Part shown: piece after piece, positions 1-11,160 of the stretch
Layout: each line of letters begins with the position of its first letter
Position numbering within the stretch: position 1 is the first letter of the stretch
From: Limnomonas spitsbergensis
Taxonomy: Eukaryota > Chlorophyta > Chlorophyceae > Chlamydomonadales
Assembly: GCA_037349105.1 (NCBI GenBank)
Contig: JAYJMM010000036.1
Location: forward strand, 4,376,001 to 4,440,000
Direction of reading: 5' to 3'
DNA: 64,000 nucleotides
Program-made: the position numbers and the translations under genes
Notes under the pieces: generated by a model
Databases searched by the model: none
What the model was told of the DNA's origin: nothing
What the model saw: only the letters and a program-made list of their open reading frames with translations

Positions 1-227
1 GCAAGGCCCCCCTGCACAGCAATGGGGACTGCATGAGCACCAAGCTGCTGAAAGGGCTAGGTGTTGAAGACAAGGATGCTTTCCTGATGACCAAGCGCTG
101 GGAGTGACAGGTTCCCCATGGTGTCCATGCCAGGTTCAAGCAGCTAAATCAGCCCATGTCCGAGAAAAACTACCTCGACACTTATGCCTGCATGCGAGCA
201 CACCTGCCAAGTGATGTGAAAGAGAGG

Positions 228-560
228 TAGGCCTGCTGGAGCCCAGGGCAGCATGCAGCAGCTTGGGGCTGCTGCCCCACCCCCTGTCTGAGCTGCCTAG
301 GCCTGTTGGAGCCCAGGGCAGCATTCAGCAGCTTGGAGGTGCTGCCCCCCCTCTGTCTCAGCTGCCTAGGCCTGCTGGAGCCCAGGGCAGCATGCAACAG
401 CCTGGAGCTTAAATACCCTGTCTCAGCTGCCTAGGCCTGCTGGAGCCCACAGCAGCATGCAGCAGCCTGAAGCTGCTGCCACCCCCTTGTACCTGATGGC
501 TAGGGCTGCTGAAGCTCAGGTCATGCTTCAACAGCATGGAGCTGCTGCCACCCCCCTTGG
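228..560. repeat. Minisatellite, unit about 65-70 bp, roughly 5 copies
   Basis: Units begin with TAGGCCTGCTGGAGCCCA near 228, 298, 367 and 432, with a degenerate fifth copy near 500. Each contains GCAGCATGCAGCAGC followed by a GCTGCTGCC-rich half. The array would sit in an intron of the partial gene around it. Confidence 0.8.
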
Positions 561-597
561 CCTGTCATCTTCGTTGGACAGCCACGTCCTTTTACAG

Positions 598-1314
598 GTG
601 TGCCCTAGGCTCAAAAGGCCTGCTCCTCAGGATAAGGCACCCAACAAGCAAGCCAAGGTGGGGGTGGTCTAGTCCAATCAGAGGAAAGGGAGGTGGCTCT
701 GGCACCATGTGGGGGCTAAGCGTGCTACATTGTCGTCAGCATGCACGCCTATTTGTACCTCATCAGAGATACCCCTGTTCAACCAGCTCTCTTCCAAGTT
801 CTCCAGCAAAGGGCGGACGACAGACTGGGATGCAATGGCTAGGGAGTTCAATAATGAGTTGGTTCATGCCCTGGGCCAGCAACAGTCAGCAGGGGCCCAG
901 GGCAACAGCCTCAGACCTAAGACCTCCATGCAGCTGCTTGAATTTCAGAAGAGGGTCACCAATGAGCCGTGTAGGATGGACATTGCTGCCTTGAGTGAGG
1001 CACTGAGATGCACATCCATGCAGCCCCCTCCCTTCAATCCTGGTGTGCAGAACGCCATTGACGCCATCAGCATGGTTATGGATGCAGCCAAGGCCATTAA
1101 GAGAATGGATAGTGCTTATGCAGCATCAGATGTTCATGTTCCTGTTGTGCTCAAGAAGCAGTTTGCCAGCAAGGCCAAGGAGAACAAGGGCGCATGGCAG
1201 GGGGAGAGACAGAAGAGGTGTGCTGTTTGCAACAAGATGCCTATGGATGGTGTCAGGTTGTATCAGCACCGGGCCACGTGTGAGGCATACCAGGCAAAGT
1301 ATGGGGAGAAGTAG
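598..1314 (+). CDS. 3' exons of a zinc-finger protein, possibly transposon-derived
   Basis: I do not recognise the family. Two exons fit in phase 0: 598-657 (acceptor TTTACAG, donor AAG|GTGGGG), encoding a Lys/Pro-rich, NLS-like stretch (KRPAPQDKAPNKQAK), and 769-1314, ending in TAG. The second exon has a tryptophan-centred motif TDWDAMAREFNNEL, reminiscent of SANT/Myb-like modules. Near the C-terminus it has one zinc-finger-like motif, CAVC-x12-H-x3-C (about 1228-1290). More coding-like sequence lies upstream at 2-227 and ends at a donor-like AG|GTAGGC, but it is interrupted by an in-frame TGA at 105-107. Either the gene is decayed or the upstream model is wrong. The tandem repeat at 228-560 would lie in the intron between these parts. 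DNA-binding or transposon-derived function is inference only. Confidence 0.4.
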
Positions 1315-3841
1315 GGTGTGATGGATGCATGTTTTCATCAGTTCTGCCACCTCTACTCATGCTTCAGAATGCTGACTGATTCATTTGGCATTTGAGATAA
1401 ATTCTGGATTCAGACAGGAGTGAGAAGGACCATGCTTGCCAGCATATTTGCTATTTTGTTTGCTTTGCTCATTTGATTTTCTAATTTAGAACAAACAGAA
1501 ACGTTGGCAGACCTTTCCCGTACTTTTGGAATGTGTGAATTGGATTTGTCTGATGAGGCCATGTTGGAGCTTGAGTGTGGATGAGAAGCTTGGCATGATG
1601 TAGGATGGCAAGCATGCATCAACGGCTGGTTATCTTGGGTTGGTTGGTTGGTTACATGGCTGACCTGCAATCTATTCTGTGCATGCATGCTGCCTAAAGC
1701 GTGAGAGGTGTGACTGTGTAGCCCGAGTGTGGGATGTGAGGCCGCTGCCACTTTTTATCGTCTGATTACCGACAACTGGCATGCATAAGCAAAATATATT
1801 TAATAGCAAGTTCAATAACAACTGTGTCGCCCCATGTGAGGCCCACTGCAATTCGACGGTTGGTACATGAAGCTTCTTCCTCGAGGCAGACCACGTGCTG
1901 CATTTTCACCCATAGATGCGCCTACGGTGTAAGCAGTTGCTCTGTTAATATCTCCCTATTTCCCCATACTTTCACTCATTCTCTCCCTATGTAGTTGCTA
2001 TTTTGCCTGCCCACCCAGGCCCCCACCCTTACACCACAAAGACACAACTCACAAACTAGCAGCCATGAGGCCCCAAGTACCCCGAGGCCCTCACAACACT
2101 TGGCAAAAACCACAAACAAGACAAGCAAATCCTTAACCAAACGGAAAATGCTAACTGGACAGTCACACAGTGTGAACCCCCGGTGTCAATGACGTTACAC
2201 CTCTGGGCCCTGCTAAAGAAAGGCTCGGCTGCATGGGCGCCTAACTAAAGAGTTGGGAGGAAAGATGGGCAGAAACACAGAAGGGAGAGGACAAAAAAAG
2301 GAGGGGGGAAAGTGGGAAATAAAGTGAAGGGGCAAAACAAAAGGCTGGAAAAAACAAAATACATAGGAAGTTCCAACTTCTGAAAATGTCTACGCCTCAA
2401 CGATATCTACCACGTCGTTCACAAAGGCCAGGGCATCCCACCCAAGCCTGCCCTGGTACAACTCTAAATTCTCCAGCACCGTTCGGGGGACCTGCCCATC
2501 CCCGCTCTCTTAGTTGAACCCCCGGAGTGAACTGACAGTTGTAGACGAAGTGGAGGCCTCCACTGCATGAAGAGACATGGAGGGGTAACTAATTACCCAT
2601 GACAGTAAAGAAGTGATGATGACCTCCTGATGTTTTGATAGAATATGTTAGCAAAGAAATGAAAAGAGAACGCTGAATGCGGCGTGGATTTTGGGAAGTA
2701 CAGGTTGACGAGACGCCCAAGCCCCAGTATGTATACCCTTGAAGGGGATAAGGGGCTATGGCGGGTCAGTTAGAAGTTAGAACGGGGGGAGATGTGAGCC
2801 GGCAGTCGGATGGACTGTTTTCAAGGAAACGTCGGAGGTGATGGATGGAAAAGGCAAACTGAGTGGACATTGGAACTGATAGTCGTATAAGGAGTGGTGG
2901 GGCGTGGAGGGGTGGGATACCAAGGACTGGAAAGAGGTGCATGACATCTTTATAGAAGATGCCAGAGCAACCAGGCAATGATGAAGAGGTGAAGTGAAGT
3001 TTTTACAGTTCAACGGGGCATCACATTTGATGCATGGGACTTGTGCCCGTATACCGGTACATGCACTAAATACGCTAGGACAGCGAGCGAAAACCAGTGA
3101 CCCTCCTGGGCAAGCAGCCAACACACTACCACCGAGCAGTGGGGTGGGAATGCACCCCATAATGCAGAAGATTAGCCCCAGCCATAAAACATGACGTGGG
3201 CGCAAAAGAGTTCGGTTGGGCGCCTCCTAGGAAAATTAAGAAGGGAACAAGAAAGCCCCAGTGGGATTTTAGGTGAACATAGGGGGGCAGGAAGAGGATT
3301 TCTGTAGCAGGGAGTGATAACGGACTTGGAAGAGGGTGGGGGGCAGGAGCAGTGAGAGGGTCCATGATAGATGTAGAGAGGGTCCATCCAACGGAACGAA
3401 GCAGATGTACCAATTGTGCATGTCGTGTCATTGTGTGGATTTGTGGGGAAGGCAGAATTGAAGGTTGTGGGTAAACTCTAATTCAAGAACTAACGTGGAT
3501 AGTACAATGGTGTTGGAGGTCAAGGAGGAAGGCATGGTTGGCAAGCCGGGTGCCTGGGAGGATAGCTATGGAGAACTGAAATGGTAAGGCCTTCAAGAAA
3601 GAGGAGATCAGGACGAAGACGGCAGAGTGTGGCCAATGATTCGTAAGGAAGAAAAACCTCCAAACGAGGCACTGCACTTTTCAGCCCCTGATTTCAGGGT
3701 GGTTTGGTACGTGATTACACCGTGATTACACTCCTCTCATTTTCTCTGCCGATGCTTTAGGCAGGACAGTTGCGGAGCATGTGTTGCGACCAGTTCGACC
3801 GCTCGCTTATGCTCTGCCTTACAAAGCTAGCAAAACATAAA
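1315..3841. other. Intergenic stretch with no supported gene
   Basis: No open frame shows coding-like composition or paired splice sites. The short frames present are isolated and lack recognisable domains. The stretch could hold UTRs of the flanking genes, but no boundary can be placed. Confidence 0.5.
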
Positions 3842-6800
3842 ATGAGAAGATGTCCGAAACTTGTTCTGCTAGCTCTGAGCCTGTGTCTTGCCAGCGGGTG
3901 GGGCCATGGTGAAGAGGGACAGAAATGCGCCCAATGTGAAGACACTAGTACTAAAATAGAGGAGTGCTTCGCACAACTACACAAAATGACCGAGGTAGGC
4001 CAAGCAGATTCACCGAAGCCAACGCGTGCGATAGGGGAGGGTTATGTATTGTGCATGTCACTTTTGTTTAATATAATGTGCGTTTTGATACCTCACAAAT
4101 GTCCGGGGACATCGAACACAGAGCCAGCGGCTCGAAGTGTAGTTGTGAAGATCGCGATCTTGAACCTTACAGCAATGTCTGGGTCTATTCTCAGGATCGT
4201 AACGCGCAAGCTATTGCGGTTCAAAATCTGAAGGTAAGAGTGTATCGCTTGTCGGCTGAAGCCTCTGCAAATTTGGTAAGTGCTCAACCAAACAACCTTT
4301 CTTCGGAATCCTGGCCAGGAGAGTCGCACCAATGACCGCCTGTGTCAGCGAGCACATGGCTACCATAGCTGCCCATTTGCCTCCACCATGCGTCCACATG
4401 GTGTGACGGATGCCAACTAGTAGTTCATTGCATGGGGCTGATCTTGGATTACCTGTTGACTCCATTTTCGGCAGCCATGATGTGGCTTCCTAAACATGAC
4501 AAGAGTGGTCAAAGCGATATATGTGTATGAGTCCGTACTTTGTAGACATTTGCATGGGGTAAAAACAATCCTGAGACCTGAAACGAGTAGCCGCCATTTG
4601 GTCATGGCCTGTGCTCAACCAAGCTCGTTCAGATGCGCAAGCTGTGAACATGCTCATGACTATGCATCCAATCTTAAACCTGGCCAAGGTTGTGGGTTAA
4701 AGGTTTTTGTCAAACTAAGAAGTTCCTGCCTGCTAAGTGTGTGCCTTTTACCATTTGATACTGACAGTATTAGTGTTTTCGTCCTCCCTGAGGATGGGCA
4801 CCTGCTCCGAACGTTTGTCTCCCTCATGTCTGCTACCTCACAGGTTACCAAAGATGCAGAAATCCATCAGCTGAACGACGAGTTCGCAAGATTAGGCGCT
4901 GAGGCGGCGGCAGGGAGGAGCAGCACAGAGGCCTTGAGGCACAATGCTGACCTGATAGCCTCACTCAACAATGATATTCAAACTCTGAAGGCAAAGGTGT
5001 GTGCACTGAAAAGCAGCGGGCCCAGAGGGGGATTACAAGGGCTTGCCAGCTCAGCCTGGAATCAGAGGAGATGAGGGACATGGGTTTGCCGGCTCAACCT
5101 GATAAAAGAGGGGATGAGGGACTAGGGCTTGCCATCTTAGCCTGGAAGCAGAGGGGGGGCATGAGTGCTTGGCCGTCGTATGCTCCAAGAGCAAACCAAA
5201 ACCCTCCGTGAACCTTAGCTAACTTTCCAGGGGAAATGACAGACATGCCCACTAAGTGGGCGTGAGAGTTTTCAGGGAGCAATCAGCTAAGGGCTAATTC
5301 CACGCCGGCTGGATTAAGGTTCTCAATTCAACAGCTGTGGGTATTCTAATGGTGTCACGCAGGCAAGATACAATCCTGAGATGTTTTCGCTGTATTTAGG
5401 CTCAGCCATCCTGCTGAGTCATGCCTCACGTTGCTTAGCAGACTATGGGACACGTTGTACGTTGTACATCCAAACCCTTTGATACCCCGGGTCCTCAAAA
5501 TTTCTGTTGGTACCCATTCTGTTGGTACCCATGTTCGGTGAACATTCTGTTAGTCCCCATGTAGTGTCAACATTCTGTTGGTACCCATGGAGTGTGAACA
5601 TTCTGTTGGTACCCATGGAGTGTGAACATTATGTTGGTACTCATGGAGTGTGAACTCCCTTTTGGTACCCATGGGCATCAAAACATGTCCCTGCTCTCCA
5701 CATAATATCAGCATTCACGATATTGATTTCGTTTGCCCCTAGGTTGAGGCAGAGGCGTCCTCGGCTACCGCTCAGGAAACCAGGACTGAGCTGCTGGAAA
5801 AGGAAAAGGTATGCGAGATATGAGTCGGTCCGACTTGATGTGTCTGGGTTAGGTTTCTGGGGGCCATTCAATATTCTTCAAACCCCCTGCAGCGGGATTC
5901 AGTGGTTTTGAGGTCTGTAGGGTCTCGATCTGAGTGCCAGTATGACCGGTATGTACATGCGTCGTTAAATTATTTACCTTGCCTTGCCAATTAATCTTTC
6001 ACTTCGACCTTGGACCCTCAGGCGGCCTTGGAAACTCAACTGGCCAAGCAGCAGCAGGATGCCACCGCCGCCATCTCAGCGGCCGAGTCGCATGCCCGCA
6101 AGATATTGAGCAAGGTCGCGGACCTTGAGGCCAAGCTGAGGCAGAAAAAGGAGGCGTCGCCACAGGTACTGAATGAGGGGAGCTAGGGGTCAGTGTTCAA
6201 CCCTAAGCTGAGTCAGGTACACTCGTGGCTCCTGGTTTGTGGGCAAGGGGGGACCCGGCAAAACATCAGGTCACTCAGAACAGCGCTGCCCTGATGAGAA
6301 TGATGATGATTATGATATTTGGGAGGAAAGACATCATGCAAAGAGAAGGAAATACTACGCCCAACCCTTACGGTGTAAGACAGCATAGCTTGGTACTGCG
6401 GCCATGTCCGCACCATGACCCTGATGATGATACAGCGGGATCTGTGTCGAGCCGCGGGTTGTGGAGGACCGCCACTGCCCTTTGGAGCATTGCGGCTTTT
6501 TAATATATGAGACCGCTTTGCTGTGGATGGCCTTCTGTCCACTGCTGCAGGAGTGCAATCACAGAGCTCTCCATATTTAAAGGGTAGTGAGCACTCAAGG
6601 CCTCTGTCTGAGTGATGTGAACACACAACACGCAAGTCAAAAGTCTCTGTGGTTCAGGTGACGGGGCAGATAGTTTGAAGCCCTGAATCTGTTGCCCCTG
6701 TTCTCGTGCTTTTCGCAGAGTGTGAATCTGGGGGTTGCCCTGGCTGGTGTGGGCATATCGCTCTCAGAATTCTACGTTGCCACTGTTGAGGAGTTGACGG

Positions 6801-8923
6801 CGGTGTTCAAGGTGCGACCGGGGTCTTGAGGCGCCTGGAGGCGGCCTTTGATGGTTGCTGTTACGCATTTTGTACGATTAAAAGCCCACAATGCGTCTGC
6901 ATATTGTTTCAATCCATGGTCCCCAACCCAGATTGCTTTCGGCCACAGATAGACAGGGGTAGGAAGTACTTGGAGTAGGAAACCACTGATTATTTCAGTG
7001 ATTTCGGTCATTAATTGTTGGGTACTGAAATCTTGGAAACATATCGGATTCCCCGCTTGTATTCGGGATTATTTCGGTACTGAGCGACTGCGTTGGACTC
7101 CATGACCAATAGTTGTTGGATACCATGTTTCGGTACGAGTCGTACCCAGTACGGACTACCAGAATCACTGGTACTAACTCAATAAGCATGCCCCCTGTCC
7201 CCTGTCTCACCCCTCCTGTCTGCATGCCCCAGGACTTATCTGCTGGCAACACAACCAAGCTCTTGCAGCTGCACCAGCGGGTGCACGAGAAAGTCATGAG
7301 TTCTGTACGCACCAGCTATGCGTTCATGGCCAGCAAGGTGTGAAATTTTTTGCTGCATCCTGGGTATGCAATATGCATTGGTTGCTTTGAAGGGGGGGCT
7401 GATTACGCAGCCCTGGCCTTGCAGACTGCATGAGCTGCACAGAGGTCCCCTCAGGCTGCTGGAATTAGCCATCGATGCCAGGTCTTGGTTCCTCATTTAA
7501 ATTGCTGAATATTCACAAGCCTGAATCGTGGTACGTTTATGTTTGATGTCTCCTAGGTGGATGAGCATGCGCCGTTTGTGAAGAAGGCTGCGTCTGAGGC
7601 CTGTGCAAAGGCGGAGACTCTGTACAAGGAGCACATCACGGAGGCCGCATGGGTGGGTTGCTGCATCAGCTCTCAAGAAGTGCATATCATGGCCTTAGGT
7701 GTCACAAAGGCCAATGATATCATGGCTTTCGTGATATCACAGGCCATGATATCACTGCGTCTGACGTTGGTTTATCTGTTGTTAATGGCTGGCAGTGAAA
7801 ATTCATACTGAGACTACCGTACTGCTCTGGCCGCTATGGGCTGGCTACACTGATGCAAAAGCAAGGCAGGCATGATGTTCTGGTCTTAACAAACATGGTT
7901 CGATCCAGCACTTTGGACGATTGTTCCTGTCAGGCATTGCGTTGCCAGAAATCATTCCAAGATATGCATCAAAACCACTGCACTTTTGCGGATGCTGCAT
8001 GATGACAATGATGATCCTACTCCGAATTCGAGTTTGTACATTGAAACTGTCGCCTGCTCAGGTGGCAGAGTTGAGCAGGTACCTCAGCACTGCTAACACC
8101 GAGCTCAAGGCCCTGATCTCAAAGGGAATCAAGTCTTACCCGGCCATGGCGTCCTTCGACGACCCTGTCTACATCCAGGTAGGTCACGCTAGGCATGAGG
8201 CTACCCTTAGTAGGCATTGCCAGCAGTTCTGTGCCGGTTATCCTTGCGGTGGCTGAATTACATAGCTGAGTTTCAGTCACTGTAATTACAAGGCAGATTT
8301 AGCTACTTTTACCAGGAATGGACCGTAGTTAGTTTTACATATTTTCTGAATTACAACGCAATTGCACAGCACTGATTGCTAGGCATGAGCCTCCAGCGAG
8401 CGCCCCGACCCTGACCCACTCAGCCCACTCTGGACACACCTCTCCTCTTGATGCAGCTTGCCCCGTGGTTCTCCTGTTGACAGAGAATGCCACTGACCGT
8501 CACTCCTTGTGTGTGCAGCTGATGACGTATTCGGTGATCGGGGCTCCCCTGCTGCTGCTGCTGCTGCCTCTGTTGCTGTGGCTGGCGACCTGCCTCGCAC
8601 CGGCGTCCAAGCTGGTGAGCACATGGGGGGGAAAGGGGCAACTGCACCCTGGCCCAACTCTGGCCCAGTCCCCATAATTCTGAAGATAGTTCAGAGATAT
8701 TTCCGGTAAGGTCCTGATCAGCCCCACCTGCCTGGGGCTAATCGAGGGCCAGTAATCGGAGGCAGAGAATGGTGCAAATCTTTCCCAGGCTAGAGGGGTC
8801 AGGTAGATCCTGCCACGAGTGTGCCATTGTGTTGTGCTGAATGTGCCTGCCTGGCTGCAGGAGTCTGGGAGGGCATCCAAGAAGACTGCGTTGAAGAAAA
8901 AGTCCAAGGCGAAGGCAGCATAA
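3842..8923 (+). CDS. Signal-peptide, coiled-coil, single-TM protein (11 exons)
   Basis: Exons: 3842-3994, 4138-4233 (acceptor uncertain), 4844-4996, 5743-5808, 6022-6165, 6719-6811, 7233-7337, 7557-7652, 8062-8178, 8519-8614, 8861-8923. All ten introns are GT-AG and phase 0, giving about 393 residues. The start is the ATG opening a signal peptide (MRRCPKLVLLALSLCLASG), followed by a CAQC segment. Exons 3-5 encode an Ala/Glu/Gln/Lys-rich coiled coil (QLNDEF..., ETQLAKQQQDATAA...). Exons 7-9 are charged and helical. Exon 10 encodes one TM helix (SVIGAPLLLLLLPLLLWLA), and exon 11 a Lys-rich tail (KKTALKKKSKAKAA). This predicts a type I membrane protein of the secretory pathway, probably ER, with a luminal coiled coil. 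The layout recalls plant 'myosin heavy chain-related' ER proteins, but I cannot confirm homology. A small extra exon between 4233 and 4844 is possible. Confidence 0.8.
5500..5672. repeat. Intronic minisatellite, unit about 33 bp
   Basis: About five degenerate copies of ATTCTGTTGGTACCCATG followed by GAGTGTGAAC lie in the intron between exons 3 and 4 of the membrane-protein gene. Units vary by substitution and in the first half by length. No coding potential. Confidence 0.8.
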
Positions 8924-9596
8924 GGAGCGCTTGCCCAAGGCCAAGTAGGGAACGCTTTCCTAGTCCAGTAATGCTTTACACGAACTGTCACCTGCCAGCA
9001 AGTGCCGTCCCGTCTCAAAAGATGGAGGCAGAGGTGTTGCAGAGGCCCACCGCATGTTGAGATGGCCAGGTGTATGGATCAATACCATCTTGCTGGCGGG
9101 AGTGCCTAGCTGAACAAGTCTTGCTGACCGCAACCCATCCGCTCTCTATATTGGACCGATATGGCCCTGCTACATCAGTGCCTTGGCCCCCGTACTTGGG
9201 GACTTGGGGTACTACCACTCTCCCTATTTGGGCTGGTAGTTTCCGGGTGACTTAGCTGCATATCATGTCGTGTGTTCTCAGCAGCACATTTGCTACTATG
9301 CTCCCCTAAATATGTCGCTGTGTAGTGGGGCAGGCAGCCCTGTGTGGAAAGTATTTAGGGGTCTTTTGCTGCTGAAATGTTTTCCACTTTATGTACATGT
9401 TGGCCGCAATGGTGAGCAGGGAGATGACACCGGATGGCAAGGCTGTTGAGTGTTGACCTTTTGAAAACGTGGCCTGGGCTGCGACATAAAGCCTATATCT
9501 GCGTATGGAGACTGATTACCGGTATTGTGTTTCCTTGATGCTTCCACTTCCATGCTTTGGAGTTAAGAATTGTTAGTTCTCTACATGCAATCAGTC
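8924..9596. other. Intergenic, left flank of retroelement 1
   Basis: Probably holds the 3' UTR of the upstream gene. No supported gene or RNA was seen. It ends at the outer terminus (TGTCACG) of retroelement 1. Confidence 0.5.
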
Positions 9597-9646
9597 TGTC
9601 ACGAGGCAGCAGTGAACGCGAAGTTTCACAGCGCACAGAAGACACT
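9597..9646 (-). repeat. Element 1 outer S repeat
   Basis: This 50-bp segment begins TGTCACGAGGCAGCAG on the plus strand and recurs at 10448-10497 with two substitutions. It forms the outer 3' end of the element. Confidence 0.9.
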
Positions 9647-10445
9647 TTGGAGTGCTAAGTGCCCTTTATATGGGTTAACTAGCGTGTGCAGGAGCGATAA
9701 ACTGCTGGCAGACAGTTTATCCTCGACTAATCCTCGGGTTACTGCACTAACCTTTGATGATTCCTCCCTTACTGTTGACAAAAGTAGCGAAGTGAACTCG
9801 TTCCTGCTCGGTCTAGTTGTACTGAAGCCGACTGTTGACAGTAGGAAATGGTGTGGAACGGACTTGAGAGACGATCCAGCCGAAGTGATGAGAAAGGAGG
9901 AGCCGAAGAGGCGACTCTTTGATGAGGAGGATCGGCTGCTGGTGCAGTAAATCGACTTGGTAGCCAGAAAAGGCCTGGGTAGCAGTTCACAGTGTCGAAT
10001 TATAGCCTAGAGATAGAACTGTTGAAGCTCACAGAGTAGGGTATAATCGAGAGATAGAGCTGAGATGGATGGAGTAGAGAAGTTGATGCTAGAGATCACG
10101 AATAAGTGTAGTGGTTAACTAGAGATATTCGATCAGTGTAACGATCAAGGCCTGTTACTGAATGATGTGGTCTTGGAGAAATAGGATCAGTGTAGTGTAA
10201 ACTAGAGATCTCCTATTAGTGCAGTGTCCTGGCCTTGATAAGAGGCCGAAATATCACAGTTCGACGTTAATCCCAGAACAGTTTACAGATAGCAGGGTGA
10301 TTCAACTTCGGTATGTTACTCGAGTAAGAAGAGAAGAATGCCTGGGGTTAGCCAGGCATCTTCTAAGTACCACAAACAGACGAAATCCGAAACCAAAAAG
10401 CGGTACAAGCCACCCATACGTGCGGTGCACCCATACGTCGTGACA
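9647..10445 (-). repeat. Element 1 inner L repeat
   Basis: This 799-bp segment matches 17763-18561 without gaps. It contains a 9-bp-stem hairpin (GATAAACTG/CAGTTTATC, 9696-9721). It also contains a second hairpin (ATGCCTGG/CCAGGCAT) next to the self-primer complement. Confidence 0.9.
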
Positions 10446-10451
10446 GCTGTC
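10442..10451. other. GACA-GC-TGTC end-to-end junction in element 1
   Basis: L ends GACA and S' begins TGTC, separated by GC. The 10-bp palindrome is the same in elements 1, 2 and 4. It looks like two element termini joined head to tail. Confidence 0.9.
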
Positions 10452-10497
10452 ACGAGGCAGCAGTGAACGTGAAGTTTCACTGCGCACAGAAGACACT
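10448..10497 (-). repeat. Element 1 inner S' repeat
   Basis: Copy of 9597-9646 lying directly against the C-run (polypurine tract on the element strand). Confidence 0.9.
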
Positions 10498-10505
10498 CCC
10501 CCCCC
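10498..10505 (-). promoter_or_regulatory. Polypurine tract of element 1
   Basis: Eight Cs on the plus strand give a G8 run on the element strand, in the context CGGACT-G8-AGTGTC. The position directly beside a terminal repeat is where plus-strand DNA priming is expected. The flanking TTTCGGACT and AGTG also occur at element 4's tract (27192-27209). Confidence 0.75.
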
Positions 10506-10563
10506 AGTCCGAAATTCAGAAGGCGGAGCAATTATTAATAGAGGACTGTAAAAAGACCCTCTT

Positions 10564-10666
10564 AATCCTTGAGGTGGGCACAGCCATGCGAGATTACGGC
10601 TGATGTTTTGACATATCATGCACGTCAAAATGCCTCTGTGCCCTCCACTCTAGCACCTCAAGGATT
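10564..10666. other. Long hairpin in the 3' region of element 1
   Basis: AATCCTTGAGGTG (10564-10576) pairs with CACCTCAAGGATT (10654-10666). Inside it, GGGCACAG (from 10576) pairs with CTGTGCCC (10636-10643). It lies just before the polypurine tract in the transcript, so an RNA structure is plausible. Confidence 0.65.
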
Positions 10667-11160
10667 CTTACACGGATAAGCCGTGAGTGGACCAATTACA
10701 GGATGAAAACCCTCGTGGGGAAACCTTGTAAGGTCTTGAGACAATCTACGATGATCCACTGCGATGATCCTCTCTGTCATGGCTCCAAGACTCCATGCTC
10801 CACGACGCGTCCTTTATTGGCAAGCCTACCTACCCTGACACTCCCCATTTCCCTCCGCATTATGCGCCCGTAACTATCACCTCAGAACTACGCATATGCG
10901 TCCCAAACCTCAATCTGCACATCCGCATACCAACCCCCAAATCTCCTTTTTCACACCTCGCTTTATGCGCCCCGGACACTCCCCATTGCCCCTGCACTCA
11001 ACTCTCTAACACACTAGACCTGCCAGCGTTAACGCCCCGACTCGGTCTCCTCATTTCCCTTCTGTTGCGCAGATTTCTCACACCAATTCCTCCCAAGTCC
11101 CCGAACTCCCCTCTAATCCCGCTGACTAACCCAACTCACAGATTCGTCTACCACCCACTA

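Noticed and set aside
5500..5672. CRISPR-like array
   Set aside because: No constant repeat with unique spacers; it is a degenerate tandem repeat in an intron.
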